Assembly (NCBI GenBank): GCA_900540395.1 | Contig: UQFQ01000011.1 | Location: 1 to 48,455, forward strand | DNA: 48,455 nt | From: an uncultured Mollicutes bacterium | Lineage (GTDB): Bacteria; Bacillota_I; Bacilli_A; RFN20; CAG-826 | Reading direction: 5' to 3' | Shown here: positions 1 to 8,138 of the stretch, piece by piece | Layout: every line of letters begins with the position of its first letter | Numbering within the stretch: position 1 is the stretch's first letter | The notes under the pieces: model-generated | What the model was told of the DNA's origin: nothing | What the model saw: only the letters and a program-made list of their open reading frames with translations | The model's database searches: none | Made by a program: the position numbers and the translations under genes

Positions 1-3
1 GGC

Positions 4-426
4 TTAGTTGTCGAGTTTTTCTTTTATTTCTTTAGCAACGGCTGGTAAATTAATTTCTTTCATTTGCTTTAATTCAAGTTTAAATCCATCTGTTGCTGTA
101 TATCTTGGGATAACGTGAACATGGAAATGTTGAACTTCTTGTCCAGCAGCTTCCTTACAATTAATTAAGATGTTTATGCCTTTAGCACCCAATTGTTCCA
201 TTTGAACTTGACCAATTCTTTGAGCTACGTTCATAACCTTATTCATAACATCTTTTGGAGTGGATAAGAAGTTTGAGTAGTGCTTTTTAGAAATAACTAA
301 AGCGTGTCCATAAGTAACCGGATTAACATCTAAAAAGGCCATAACATCTTCATCTTCATAGAGCTTTGCTGAAGGAATATCTCCATGAACAATTTTGCAG
401 AATACACAATTTGTATCAAAATCCAT
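4..426 (-). CDS. hit: HIT-family nucleotide hydrolase
   Basis: A cytosolic histidine-triad protein of 140 residues, the normal size for the family. It would hydrolyse nucleoside phosphoramidates or AMP-linked substrates; the physiological substrate is not shown by sequence. The N-terminal block CVFCKIVHGDIPS is typical of bacterial HIT proteins, and the catalytic triad HFHVHV is at about residues 100-104, followed by IPRY. A longer reading from position 495 exists, but its first 23 codons run through a terminator hairpin and into the intron. The ATG at 426 has an AAGGAG ribosome site just upstream and begins the conserved part, so I chose it. It is the last gene before the window edge and lies downstream of the lipoprotein operon, separated from it by the hairpin at 452-477 and the intron. 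Confidence 0.93.
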   Translation of the reverse strand: MDFDTNCVFCKIVHGDIPSAKLYEDEDVMAFLDVNPVTYGHALVISKKHYSNFLSTPKDVMNKVMNVAQRIGQVQMEQLGAKGINILINCKEAAGQEVQHFHVHVIPRYTATDGFKLELKQMKEINLPAVAKEIKEKLDN

Positions 427-451
427 ATTATAAAACTCCTTATTTTTAAGA

Positions 452-477
452 AAAAAGCCTGCAAAATGAGGCTTTTT
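452..477. terminator. Intrinsic terminator of the lipoprotein operon, now cut off by the intron
   Basis: A 9-bp stem (452-460 with 469-477) with an 8-base loop. On the minus strand the stem is followed by a run of T, so it works best for minus-strand transcripts coming from the lipoprotein genes. With the intron removed it would lie almost directly after the stop codon of the 2330-4237 gene. On the plus strand it ends exactly where the intron begins, which fits the hairpin target used by group IIC introns. Confidence 0.8.
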
Positions 478-915
478 GTGTGACAGGCATGTCACATATC
501 TAATCGGTGAAAGTCCGTAGAGGTGGTCTCGTAAAGAAACCTCATAGTCAAATCCAAGTTGTACTTAGTAATAAGTCCGATGAAAGAAGGAAGAGACAAA
601 ATCAAGACCTTACGAACAGAAACTTGATAAGTAGGCCCACTCAAAAGGGATAGTTGACAAAAAGCAGCGTAACCCACGAGACATTTGAGGAGTAAATCAA
701 GAAGGCACTTGAGGAAAGATATGTAACTTACCCTGTGAGACCCTATCAAGATAGAAATATCTAGAAAATCGAATGATAGGGAGTCAGCCGAGGTCATAGT
801 ACTCGAAAGAGGAAGGACCGAACAATTTATCGCCAAGTACAAATTAGATGTTAATTTAGATAGTCCGAGTTGGCGAAGGATGTTTCTAAATTAAAGAAAG
901 AGGAGGAAAGGAAGC

Positions 916-2259
916 ATGACTGCTTTACTTGAAACTATCCTAAACGAATCAAATATAAACCTTGCTATTAAAAACGTAATGGCTAATAAAGGTGCTTCAG
1001 GTATCGACAACATGAAAGTAGATGAATTACCTGAATATTTTGTTTTGCACGGAAAAGAAATCAAGGAAGCAATTCGCAATCGTAGGTATAAGCCTTCTCC
1101 AGTCAGAGAAGTATATATCCCTAAACCAAACGGAGGTAAAAGGAAACTTGGTATACCTACTTCTATTGATAGAGTGATACAACAAGCGATTTTACAAGTT
1201 GTATCCCCTCTAGTTGATGAAAGATTTAGCAATTCTTCGTACGGCTTTAGGCCAAATAGGAGTGCTCAACAAGCAATCTTGAAAGCATTAGAGTTATTTA
1301 ATGACGGACATGACTATATTGTTGATATTGACCTTGCTAAATTTTTCGACAATGTTCCACATGATAGGCTCATGTCAAAAGTTCATGCCTTTATTAATGA
1401 TGGAGATATCGAATCACTAATATTAAAGTATCTTAAATCAGGAAGTATGTCTTTAAATGAGTTTAATCCTAGTGAGATTGGAACCCCTCAAGGAGGACCA
1501 TTATCACCACTTTTGAGCAATATCTATCTTGATGAACTCGATAAAGAATTAGAAAGTCGCGGTTTATCATTTTGTAGATACGCTGACGATTGCATTATAC
1601 TCGTCAAATCTCATCTTGCTGCAAAAAGAGTGATGAAATCAATAGTCACATTTTTAGAAAGGAAGATGAAATTAAAAGTAAATGCTACTAAATCAAAGAT
1701 AATTACACCTTGGGGCTTAACTTATCTTGGTTATTCGTTCTATTTTCATAAGGATAAGAAAGAATATCGAGCAAGAATAAGCGATGAAAAGTTTTCTTCC
1801 CTGAAAGTCAAAATTAGACAAGCAACTAGAAGAAACCAAGGAAACAAAACCACCGAACAAATATGCGAGAAAGTATCTCAAATATTTAGAGGGTGGATTA
1901 ACTATTTTGTCTATGCCGATATCAATCCAAGGAAATTAGATAAAGTTTGGCGAATTATTAAAAGAAGAATAAGAGTAATCATCTATAAAAAGTGGAAAAC
2001 ACCTCAAAGGAGAGAACAAGCTCTTCTCAAATGTTGGGAGATTAGAAAGAAACTAGAAGATTTAAGCGGTTGGAAAATTCCGGAATGGTTGATGAAGAAA
2101 AATGCAAAAGGATTAGCAAATCAGGGCAACCATTACGCCAAAATTGGGGCACATGGAACCTTTGCTCAATTTGTTGCTGAAAGTCTTTTAGAAAAGAAAG
2201 GACTGCTCAATCCAATTAAATATCTATCAATTAGAAAAGAAAAGTTATGTTTAAATTGA
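916..2259 (+). CDS. ltrA: Group II intron reverse transcriptase/maturase
   Basis: The intron-encoded protein, 447 residues, supports splicing and target-primed reverse transcription. RT blocks are all present: GIDNMKVDEL near the N-terminus, the RKLGIPTSIDRVIQQA block (about 76-91), YGFRPNRSAQQA (about 109-120), DIDLAKFFDNVPHD (about 137-150), GTPQGGPLSPLLSNI (about 189-203) and the catalytic YADD at 222-225. The maturase X domain contains GWINYF near residue 330. The protein ends without an HNH endonuclease domain, which is usual for class IIC. A strong GAGGAGG site precedes the ATG. There is no frameshift or internal stop, so it is probably functional. The gene is transcribed head-on toward the lipoprotein genes. 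Confidence 0.95.
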   Translation: MTALLETILNESNINLAIKNVMANKGASGIDNMKVDELPEYFVLHGKEIKEAIRNRRYKPSPVREVYIPKPNGGKRKLGIPTSIDRVIQQAILQVVSPLVDERFSNSSYGFRPNRSAQQAILKALELFNDGHDYIVDIDLAKFFDNVPHDRLMSKVHAFINDGDIESLILKYLKSGSMSLNEFNPSEIGTPQGGPLSPLLSNIYLDELDKELESRGLSFCRYADDCIILVKSHLAAKRVMKSIVTFLERKMKLKVNATKSKIITPWGLTYLGYSFYFHKDKKEYRARISDEKFSSLKVKIRQATRRNQGNKTTEQICEKVSQIFRGWINYFVYADINPRKLDKVWRIIKRRIRVIIYKKWKTPQRREQALLKCWEIRKKLEDLSGWKIPEWLMKKNAKGLANQGNHYAKIGAHGTFAQFVAESLLEKKGLLNPIKYLSIRKEKLCLN

Positions 2260-2322
2260 ACCGCCGTATGCGGAAAACCGCACGTACGGTGGTGTGAGAG
2301 GGGTTAAAATTAATCTCTACTC
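2260..2322 (+). ncRNA. Group II intron domains V and VI (catalytic 3' end)
   Basis: The 34-nt domain V folds as a 9-bp lower helix (one G-U pair), a two-base bulge and a 5-bp upper helix. Domain VI pairs 2296-2307 with 2311-2318 and 2320-2322, leaving A2319 as a lone bulge on the 3' strand, the predicted branch-point nucleotide. These pairings were worked out by hand from the sequence. Confidence 0.85.
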
Positions 2323-2329
2323 GATTCAA

Positions 2330-4237
2330 TTATTTAAATAAATCTGGATATGTAGTATTGAAATAATCATATACATCTTGATCATGGTAATTGATATTAC
2401 ATTGTTCAAGATAATAGGTTATTGCATTAGTTGTATAAGTATCGCTACTTGCAAGTGAATATCCAATGGTTCTAGCTTTCTTTTCTCTTTCAACTTTTTC
2501 ATCTTGAGATTGTTCACCATCATTAGTAATAGAAACAAGTGAAGGAGTAACGATGTCTTCGATTTCAACAATATAGTAGTTGTCACCATCATTCCATAAG
2601 AGAGAGTCAATTCTTGAACTAAATGAATCTTTTCTTAAGTATGATTTTTGAGTAACTGGATCTTGATAGATATAAGTACCTATGAAAGGATCGTTTGTCT
2701 CAAGTGTAGAATTCCATTCGTTAACAAAACTGAAACTATAAAGTTTATTTTTGATAGCATCAGGTAATGAACTTGCATCTCTAGTTTGCCAACCACTAGT
2801 AGTGAAATCTTTAACAATTAATTCATCAGTTTTGATAGTAAAACCAACAACTGGATCATAATTATGAGAATCGATAGTAGTGAATGTCTCATAATTTGTA
2901 GCGTTATTGGTATCTGGATCGTTTGTTAATGTTGAGTATTGTTCAACTAAATCAGCAAACTCAGTGTTTTCGTAATACTTGAAGTATTTTTTATTAGCTT
3001 CAGTACTATCATATGTTGCATAGTAAGATTCGTAACTATTTGCACCATTATGTCCATCAAGTCCATTAGATGGATTTTCAGTTGTAGAAGGTCCAAATCT
3101 TGTATCAGCCATAGCTTTAGCGCTTGCATTTTGAGCGATTTCAAAATCAATACCCTTCCAAGCAGTAGAAGCAATATCAAATTTCTCTTCTGTTGATAAA
3201 TTTTGATTGGTCTCGTTATTGGTCTCGTTAGTAAAAATTATATAGTCGCTAATGAAACTTGATAAGAAAGCTTTAGCATCTTTTTCAGAGTTATCAGTGA
3301 TTGAAATATAGTTAACTTTTCTTGATTGAGTATTACCGATAGCGGTATATTGTTGCTCAAAAATGTATTGTTCGACTAATAAGTTTTCAATAATACCAGG
3401 TAAAATAGTGTTATTAATATAATCTAAGTAGTAGTTAATATGTAAAACTTCTTTAATCTTTTCTCTACCATCTTTAGTGGTAGTGTCATAAGTACCATCA
3501 ATTAATACACCATTTGTTAATCCATGGAAGTCTTCAACAGTGTCGGTAAATCCATAGAATTCACCATTTTCACCTTCGTTATAGTGGTTAGTATAAGTTG
3601 GGTTGGTATATAAAATTTCTTCAAGAGTGGTGTTATTAGAAAGTTCACTTGCAGGAATATCAACTGTATAAAGTTGTTCGTAAACATGTCTTGCAAATAA
3701 AACTTCGTAGAATCTGTTATTTCTCTTATAGTCACTTGCATTTGCTTCGTTCCAAATGCTTGTAATAATTTGACTCTCGATAATGTTTCTAATTGATTCC
3801 AATCTTGCATCAAATTGTTCTGGGGTTGGTGCTTCTTCGGATAAGGTCAATCTATAACCAGAAACTTCCCAATTGTTATAAGCAGGATGTGATTCGATAA
3901 ATGCTGTTTTTTCAGCTTTAGTAGTAGCTGTGCCATCTTCTTTAACATCATATCCAATTAAAACAATTCGATATCCATTAGTTTCGTCTGCAACAAGACT
4001 GAAGTCACCAATAACTTCTTTAGCAATTGCAGCAGTTAAAATTGAAGATACATCACTTTCGTAGCTATCAGAATTTTTGATTGAATCATAGATAACTTTT
4101 AAAGTGTTATGATCAAGTTCAATTGTTGAGTCGGTTAATGGATCATTTTCATTTGGGAATTCAGCACTAATCTTTCCACAAGAAGAAAGAAGAAGTGTTG
4201 ATGTAGCTAAAGTTAATAATAATGCTTTTTTCTTCAT
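2330..4237 (-). CDS. Large secreted lipoprotein, divergent PrsA/SurA-like foldase
   Basis: A 635-residue exported lipoprotein. A Lys-rich start and hydrophobic stretch lead to the lipobox LLSSC, with Cys20 as the lipidated residue. The protein is rich in Asn, Thr, Asp, Glu and Tyr and has no further membrane segment. Parvulin-like pieces are scattered: KVNYISI (about 307-313), FADLVEQYSTLTNDPDT (about 427-443), DAIKNKLYSF (about 493-502) and a closing strand NYYIVEIEDIV (about 553-563). Each resembles the equivalent parvulin element, but there is a gap of about 110 residues after the first strand. The order fits SurA/PrsA with insertions; catalytic activity is uncertain. It starts 15 bases after the stop of the larger paralogue-like gene, with a good AAGGAG site, so the two form an operon. 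Its stop codon touches the intron border. The folding role is an inference. Confidence 0.7.
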   Translation of the reverse strand: MKKKALLLTLATSTLLLSSCGKISAEFPNENDPLTDSTIELDHNTLKVIYDSIKNSDSYESDVSSILTAAIAKEVIGDFSLVADETNGYRIVLIGYDVKEDGTATTKAEKTAFIESHPAYNNWEVSGYRLTLSEEAPTPEQFDARLESIRNIIESQIITSIWNEANASDYKRNNRFYEVLFARHVYEQLYTVDIPASELSNNTTLEEILYTNPTYTNHYNEGENGEFYGFTDTVEDFHGLTNGVLIDGTYDTTTKDGREKIKEVLHINYYLDYINNTILPGIIENLLVEQYIFEQQYTAIGNTQSRKVNYISITDNSEKDAKAFLSSFISDYIIFTNETNNETNQNLSTEEKFDIASTAWKGIDFEIAQNASAKAMADTRFGPSTTENPSNGLDGHNGANSYESYYATYDSTEANKKYFKYYENTEFADLVEQYSTLTNDPDTNNATNYETFTTIDSHNYDPVVGFTIKTDELIVKDFTTSGWQTRDASSLPDAIKNKLYSFSFVNEWNSTLETNDPFIGTYIYQDPVTQKSYLRKDSFSSRIDSLLWNDGDNYYIVEIEDIVTPSLVSITNDGEQSQDEKVEREKKARTIGYSLASSDTYTTNAITYYLEQCNINYHDQDVYDYFNTTYPDLFK

Positions 4238-4252
4238 ACTTTTTCTCCTTGA

Positions 4253-6322
4253 TTAGTTGTTTTGAGATGAACCAGAACCAGTACTTGAATTGATGTTATC
4301 GTACTTAGCGTTATAACCAGGAGCACCTTGTACGTAAAGATTTGCTTCACCAAAGTGTCTAGCTAAAACTTCAGGTAAAAGCATATATTGTCTTTGACGA
4401 TTTTGTTGAACAATGGAGTTAGCATAACTCATCCAACTATCTTCTAAAGATTGAGCAGCAGTATCTTTGCTAGCTCTTGTTTCTTTATTAATATATGTTT
4501 CAACCATACTTTGGATATCTTGACCAGCGATATCATTTAATGAAATTTCATAATCTGGATTTAACCATTTAAATGTATCGTATGTGTCGATTGATGTTTC
4601 AATACTTGTTCTTAAAGTGCTAACACGAGTGGAGTAGTTTGCAACTGTGTTATTAACATCACTGTCTGATCTAATAACTTCTGTTTGAACGTATGTTTGT
4701 TTTGGAAGTTTAACACCATTATCAGTATAAACTGGGAATGTACCATCAGTTGTCCAATATGGTTTTTGTGTATCTGGATCAATACCATCAATTTCTTTTG
4801 GAGTAACTGGTGCATAATATTCTTCAATTGTCGCTTTATATGGCTCATCTTCAGCAGTACCACCAGCAGTATCAAAAGCAGATCTTTCAATAACAATGAA
4901 ATGTATTCCAGAAGAAGACTCTTTATTTCTTACAACCATAATTGGATTACCATTTTGATCACAAAGAACATTTTTAGGATCGCCACCATTAATTGTTATT
5001 TTTTTGAAATTATTTTTTTGTGATTCGCTTAATTTAGTTGATGTGACGTCAGAAGTAAGGTAATGACCTTCTTCGTTGATATCGCTATAGACAGTATTTC
5101 CAGAAACTTTATCATTTCTTTTGTCCATATAAATATCTTTCCAATTATCACCTTTAAATGATGAGTAATCACTTGTTGTATAACCTAATTGTGAATCATT
5201 TAATAAAGCTTCATCAGTTATAAAAGCAACATTTCTATTTTGGAAATATTTGTTGAAATAGATGTTTCTTGGATAATAATCTTCATCATTGTCATTAACA
5301 GTAACACCGTTAGCTGTTGTTTGATCTTTTACTTTTTCAAGTTCGAGAATAACTTCATAAGGAATCCAGCTAACTCCGAAATCAGTTAATGTATCTTCAA
5401 CGCTTTCAGGAATATGAAGATTATCAAGTTTAGTTTGATAATTTGTATCACTTTTATAGTCATTATCACTTAAAAGTAAATCGTATGTATAGATACCAAG
5501 TTTAAATTCATTAACAAATGAAGTAGAACTATCCATGATGTATTCACCACCATTTAATGTTCCAGTGTTGGAATCTTTGTTTCCAGTATCATCAGTATAA
5601 CGATTTGCAGTATCAGCAAAAGAAGTGCCATTTGCTAAAGCGGTTACTACTTGATAGATTTGGTGAGCATCATCACTTGAAATATGGCCACGGGAGTATC
5701 CGTAATCTTGGCTGGCATCAACTTGTACTAAAATGTGTCTAATGTGATAAGGAACTTTGTTTTGGATGTAGCCATTGGTTCCATATAAAAGATTATATTC
5801 ATCTTGTAAGTCAGCTGTGCTGTCATTTGAATCTTTTTGATAGTCGCTGAAGTTTTCAAAATATTGTTCTTCAACGGTAGTTTGCATTCTTTCGTATTGC
5901 TTTTTCAAGAAAAACTCTTGTTCTTTTTCTTCGGTTGTTAAAGAGTCATCAGTGATTTGTCCATCAAGGTAATCAGACCAACTTGTGCCACCTTCGTCTG
6001 CTTCATCTTTTGCATTATTAACATCATTTGTTGCGTTGTTGTCAACGGTAGATTTAAAACTAGCTAATGGGCCGCCTTCTTCGAAAGCACGTCTAATAAC
6101 AACTTCGTTTAAGGCATTATAAAAAGCAGCAGCGTGGTCATTACGGTTTTCGTTTAAATAACGGTCAATGATTTCACGTGTACTTATCGACAATTCTTTT
6201 CCATTGTAGGTGTAGGTAAGAATATACCCCTCTGAATTACTTGTTACTGAACTACAACCTGAAAGGGAAACAGCGCTTAAAGCTGCAATAGCTAAGCATA
6301 TTGATTTCTTTCTTTTGATCAT
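4253..6322 (-). CDS. PrsA-like peptidyl-prolyl isomerase lipoprotein with an insert in the parvulin domain
   Basis: A 689-residue exported lipoprotein, more than twice the size of PrsA. The lipobox is SLSGC, with Cys23 lipidated. A parvulin domain begins at about residue 192 with YHIRHILVQVD, continues through DDAHQIYQVVTALANGTSFADTANRYTDD (two adjacent blocks, about 217-245), a GG turn, and FVNEFKLGIY (about 269-278). The final strand of the fold, GIHFIVIERS, appears only at about 472-481. About 190 residues are therefore inserted into the fold. The N-terminal 190 residues and the C-terminal helices would be the chaperone part, as in SurA/PrsA. The start chosen is Met10 of the longest reading, the one after GAAAGGA and before a Lys/Arg signal sequence. 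It heads the lipoprotein operon and probably acts in folding exported proteins at the outer face of the membrane. Confidence 0.82.
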   Translation of the reverse strand: MIKRKKSICLAIAALSAVSLSGCSSVTSNSEGYILTYTYNGKELSISTREIIDRYLNENRNDHAAAFYNALNEVVIRRAFEEGGPLASFKSTVDNNATNDVNNAKDEADEGGTSWSDYLDGQITDDSLTTEEKEQEFFLKKQYERMQTTVEEQYFENFSDYQKDSNDSTADLQDEYNLLYGTNGYIQNKVPYHIRHILVQVDASQDYGYSRGHISSDDAHQIYQVVTALANGTSFADTANRYTDDTGNKDSNTGTLNGGEYIMDSSTSFVNEFKLGIYTYDLLLSDNDYKSDTNYQTKLDNLHIPESVEDTLTDFGVSWIPYEVILELEKVKDQTTANGVTVNDNDEDYYPRNIYFNKYFQNRNVAFITDEALLNDSQLGYTTSDYSSFKGDNWKDIYMDKRNDKVSGNTVYSDINEEGHYLTSDVTSTKLSESQKNNFKKITINGGDPKNVLCDQNGNPIMVVRNKESSSGIHFIVIERSAFDTAGGTAEDEPYKATIEEYYAPVTPKEIDGIDPDTQKPYWTTDGTFPVYTDNGVKLPKQTYVQTEVIRSDSDVNNTVANYSTRVSTLRTSIETSIDTYDTFKWLNPDYEISLNDIAGQDIQSMVETYINKETRASKDTAAQSLEDSWMSYANSIVQQNRQRQYMLLPEVLARHFGEANLYVQGAPGYNAKYDNINSSTGSGSSQNN

Positions 6323-6373
6323 ATTCAATCCTTTCAACATTAAAAACATTGCTAAAATTAATTAGCGCTTATA

Positions 6374-6402
6374 ATTTTATACTATAAGTATAATTTAGAC
6401 AA
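6374..6402 (-). promoter_or_regulatory. Predicted sigma-A promoter of the lipoprotein operon
   Basis: On the minus strand, TTGTCT (6397-6402) and TAAAAT (6374-6379) are separated by 17 bases, about 50 bases before the start of the first lipoprotein gene. This is a consensus-like match read by eye. Confidence 0.5.
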
Positions 6403-6558
6403 CATAGAAATATTTGTAATTTTCACCATGTTTAGCAATGATTTTTACACAAAAATTAAAAATGTCAAAATGATTTAAATTCTTATTAAGAATTTCTTTA
6501 TCATATTGTTTCAATCTTAGGCTCTTTTAGTTTAAAATATTTTGCTTGAGGGATGAAT

Positions 6559-7392
6559 ATGGATACTTTAGAAATAAAAGATTTACATGTTAGTGTAGAA
6601 AATAAAGAAATATTAAAAGGCTTAAACCTTACTATACACAAGGGCGAAAAAGTCGCATTACTAGGCCCAAATGGTCATGGTAAAAGCACTTTATTAAACG
6701 CAATAATGGGCAATCCTCGTTATAAAGTCACCCAAGGTGAAATCTTGTTAAACGGGGAAAATGTTCTTGAAATGAAAGTTGATGAAAGAAGCAGAAAAGG
6801 TCTTTTTCTTGCTTTTCAAAACCCTGTAGAAATTCCTGGTGTTATTTCAGCCGATTTTTATAAAAACGCTTTACAAGAACATTCTGAAAAAAGAATTTCA
6901 CTTTATCAGTTTTATAAAGTTTTAGATAATGTTTCTAAAGAAGTTAAAATTCCATTCGAAATGTTTAATCGTGCTTTAAACGATGGTTTTAGTGGTGGAG
7001 AAAAAAAGCGTAATGAGATTTTGCAAATGATGCTTTTAAATCCAAAAATCGCTATGCTTGATGAAATCGATAGTGGACTTGATGTTGATGCTATTAATAC
7101 TGTTAGTGAATGTATAAATAAAGAATATAGTGAAAAAGGAACTGGTTTTTTAATAATTTCTCACTATGCTCGATTATTTGAACTTATTAAGCCAACTAGA
7201 AGTGCTGTTATTATTAATGGAAAAGTTGTTTTAGAAGGCGGTCCAGAAATTTATCAACGCATTGATAAAGAAGGATATGAATGGATTAAAGACGAGCTTA
7301 ATGTTTCACTAGAAAACGAAAATGAAAAAGCCATGAATCAAGTTTCAATCGGTGTTTGTGTAACTAAAGAGATTATTAAAAATGGAAAGTAA
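6559..7392 (+). CDS. sufC: SufC, Fe-S assembly ATPase
   Basis: The ABC-type ATPase of the SufBCD scaffold, which powers iron-sulfur cluster assembly in the cytosol. It shows Walker A GPNGHGKST (about 36-44), the signature FSGGEKKRNE (about 143-152), Walker B AMLDEIDSGLDVD and the H-loop ISHYARL. An ATG at 6553 is adjacent to GAGGG and too close for initiation; the ATG at 6559 has that site 6 bases upstream and is preferred, giving 277 residues. SufC is usually about 250-260 residues. The extra length is a tail after the normal GYEWIKDEL end, reading into the next gene. The stop overlaps the sufD start by 11 bases, which suggests translational coupling. It is the first gene of the long suf to parB run. 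Confidence 0.94.
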   Translation: MDTLEIKDLHVSVENKEILKGLNLTIHKGEKVALLGPNGHGKSTLLNAIMGNPRYKVTQGEILLNGENVLEMKVDERSRKGLFLAFQNPVEIPGVISADFYKNALQEHSEKRISLYQFYKVLDNVSKEVKIPFEMFNRALNDGFSGGEKKRNEILQMMLLNPKIAMLDEIDSGLDVDAINTVSECINKEYSEKGTGFLIISHYARLFELIKPTRSAVIINGKVVLEGGPEIYQRIDKEGYEWIKDELNVSLENENEKAMNQVSIGVCVTKEIIKNGK

Positions 7393-8137
7393 TTTAATAA
7401 AACAAAAAATATCTTTTTTAGAAAATAAAGAGCAAGAAATTAATGTTAAAAAAGATGAAAATGTTTCATTAGATTTAACTAATATTTCAGATGCTTCTCT
7501 TACTTTATTTTTACAAAAAAATAGTTCTTGTAATCTAAGAATATTTTTCAAAAATCAAAAAAATAGTTTAATTTTGCATGCTAATTTAAACGATAATGCA
7601 ACTTTAAACATTTATTTTGCTGATTTTTCTAATGGGGACTCTAACTTATTAAGCAATGTTATTTTGCTTGGCGAAAGCTCAAAAAGTAGTTTTAAATTTT
7701 CATCTCTTACAACAAAAAATGATAACAAAAAGTATTCGATTTCGTTCTCACATATTGGCGAAAAGAGTGAATCCATTTTGGAAGGTTATAGCGTTAATGC
7801 TGATATATCAAAACTTAAAGTTGAGGGAATTTCCCATATTGAAAAAGACGCTATAAAATCTAAGGCTAGTCAAAAAATAAAAGCTATTTTATTTGATCAA
7901 ACTAGCTCTGCAATAGCAAATCCAATTTTAAAAATCGATTGCGATGATATCGAAGCAAGCCATGCTTGTGCAATTGGTAGTTTAAACGATGATCACCTTT
8001 TTTATCTTTTAAGCAGAGGCATCGCTTTAGAAGATGCTAAAAAATTAATTACTTATGGTTATTTAAATCCTATCGTTAATTATTTTGACGATGAAGATAA
8101 AGAAGAACTCGAAAATCTAATTAAGAAGGAATTTTAG
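7382..8137 (+). CDS. sufD: SufD-like Fe-S scaffold subunit, short form
   Basis: Identified by place in the operon and by its C-terminal block: SHACAIGSLNDDHLFYLL followed by SRGI and a YGYLNPIV ending, which corresponds to the SufB/SufD family C-terminus. At 251 residues it is much shorter than typical SufD (about 430). The missing part is the N-terminal helical region; what remains is mainly the beta-helix core and the C-terminal helices. The reading frame is clean and starts inside the sufC end, so this looks like a real reduced protein, not a frameshifted one. It should pair with SufB and SufC. Sequence similarity in the first 170 residues is weak, so the assignment rests on the C-terminus and context. 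Confidence 0.85.
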   Translation: MESNLIKQKISFLENKEQEINVKKDENVSLDLTNISDASLTLFLQKNSSCNLRIFFKNQKNSLILHANLNDNATLNIYFADFSNGDSNLLSNVILLGESSKSSFKFSSLTTKNDNKKYSISFSHIGEKSESILEGYSVNADISKLKVEGISHIEKDAIKSKASQKIKAILFDQTSSAIANPILKIDCDDIEASHACAIGSLNDDHLFYLLSRGIALEDAKKLITYGYLNPIVNYFDDEDKEELENLIKKEF

Positions 8138-8138
8138 T

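Larger units (their letters stand above)
478..2327 (+). mobile_element. Group II intron, probably bacterial class C (IIC)
   Basis: The element begins with GTGTGAC at 478, matching the GUGYG 5' consensus. The ribozyme 5' domains occupy about 478-910, the reverse transcriptase gene fills domain IV, and the 3' end is recognisable. Domain V at 2260-2293 is exactly 34 nt: a 9-bp stem, a 2-nt bulge (CG) and a 5-bp stem with an AAAA loop. Domain VI at 2296-2322 is a 12-bp stem with a single bulged A at 2319, the expected branch point. The 3' boundary is not certain and lies between 2325 and 2330. Insertion immediately 3' of a terminator hairpin, and an RT without an endonuclease domain, are the marks of class IIC. 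The copy looks intact. Confidence 0.9.

Noticed and set aside
427..495. An N-terminal extension of the HIT protein
   Set aside because: The extra codons run through a terminator hairpin and the intron edge; the conserved protein and ribosome site begin at 426.
492..1232. Minus-strand reading frames over the intron
   Set aside because: They are antisense to ribozyme domains and the RT gene and contain no recognisable protein.
2419..5742. Alternative reading frames of 60-110 codons within the two lipoprotein genes on both strands
   Set aside because: They lack ribosome sites, have low-complexity hydrophobic composition from codon shifts and lie wholly inside strongly supported genes.
6165..6185. 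A CACGTG palindrome resembling parS in the first lipoprotein gene
   Set aside because: Only the centre matches; 6 of the 10 flanking positions differ from the parS consensus, and the site is in a coding region far from parAB.
6411..6552. A clear promoter for the suf operon
   Set aside because: The region is AT-rich and holds several -10-like strings, but none has a suitable -35 at 16-18 bases, so I did not call one.
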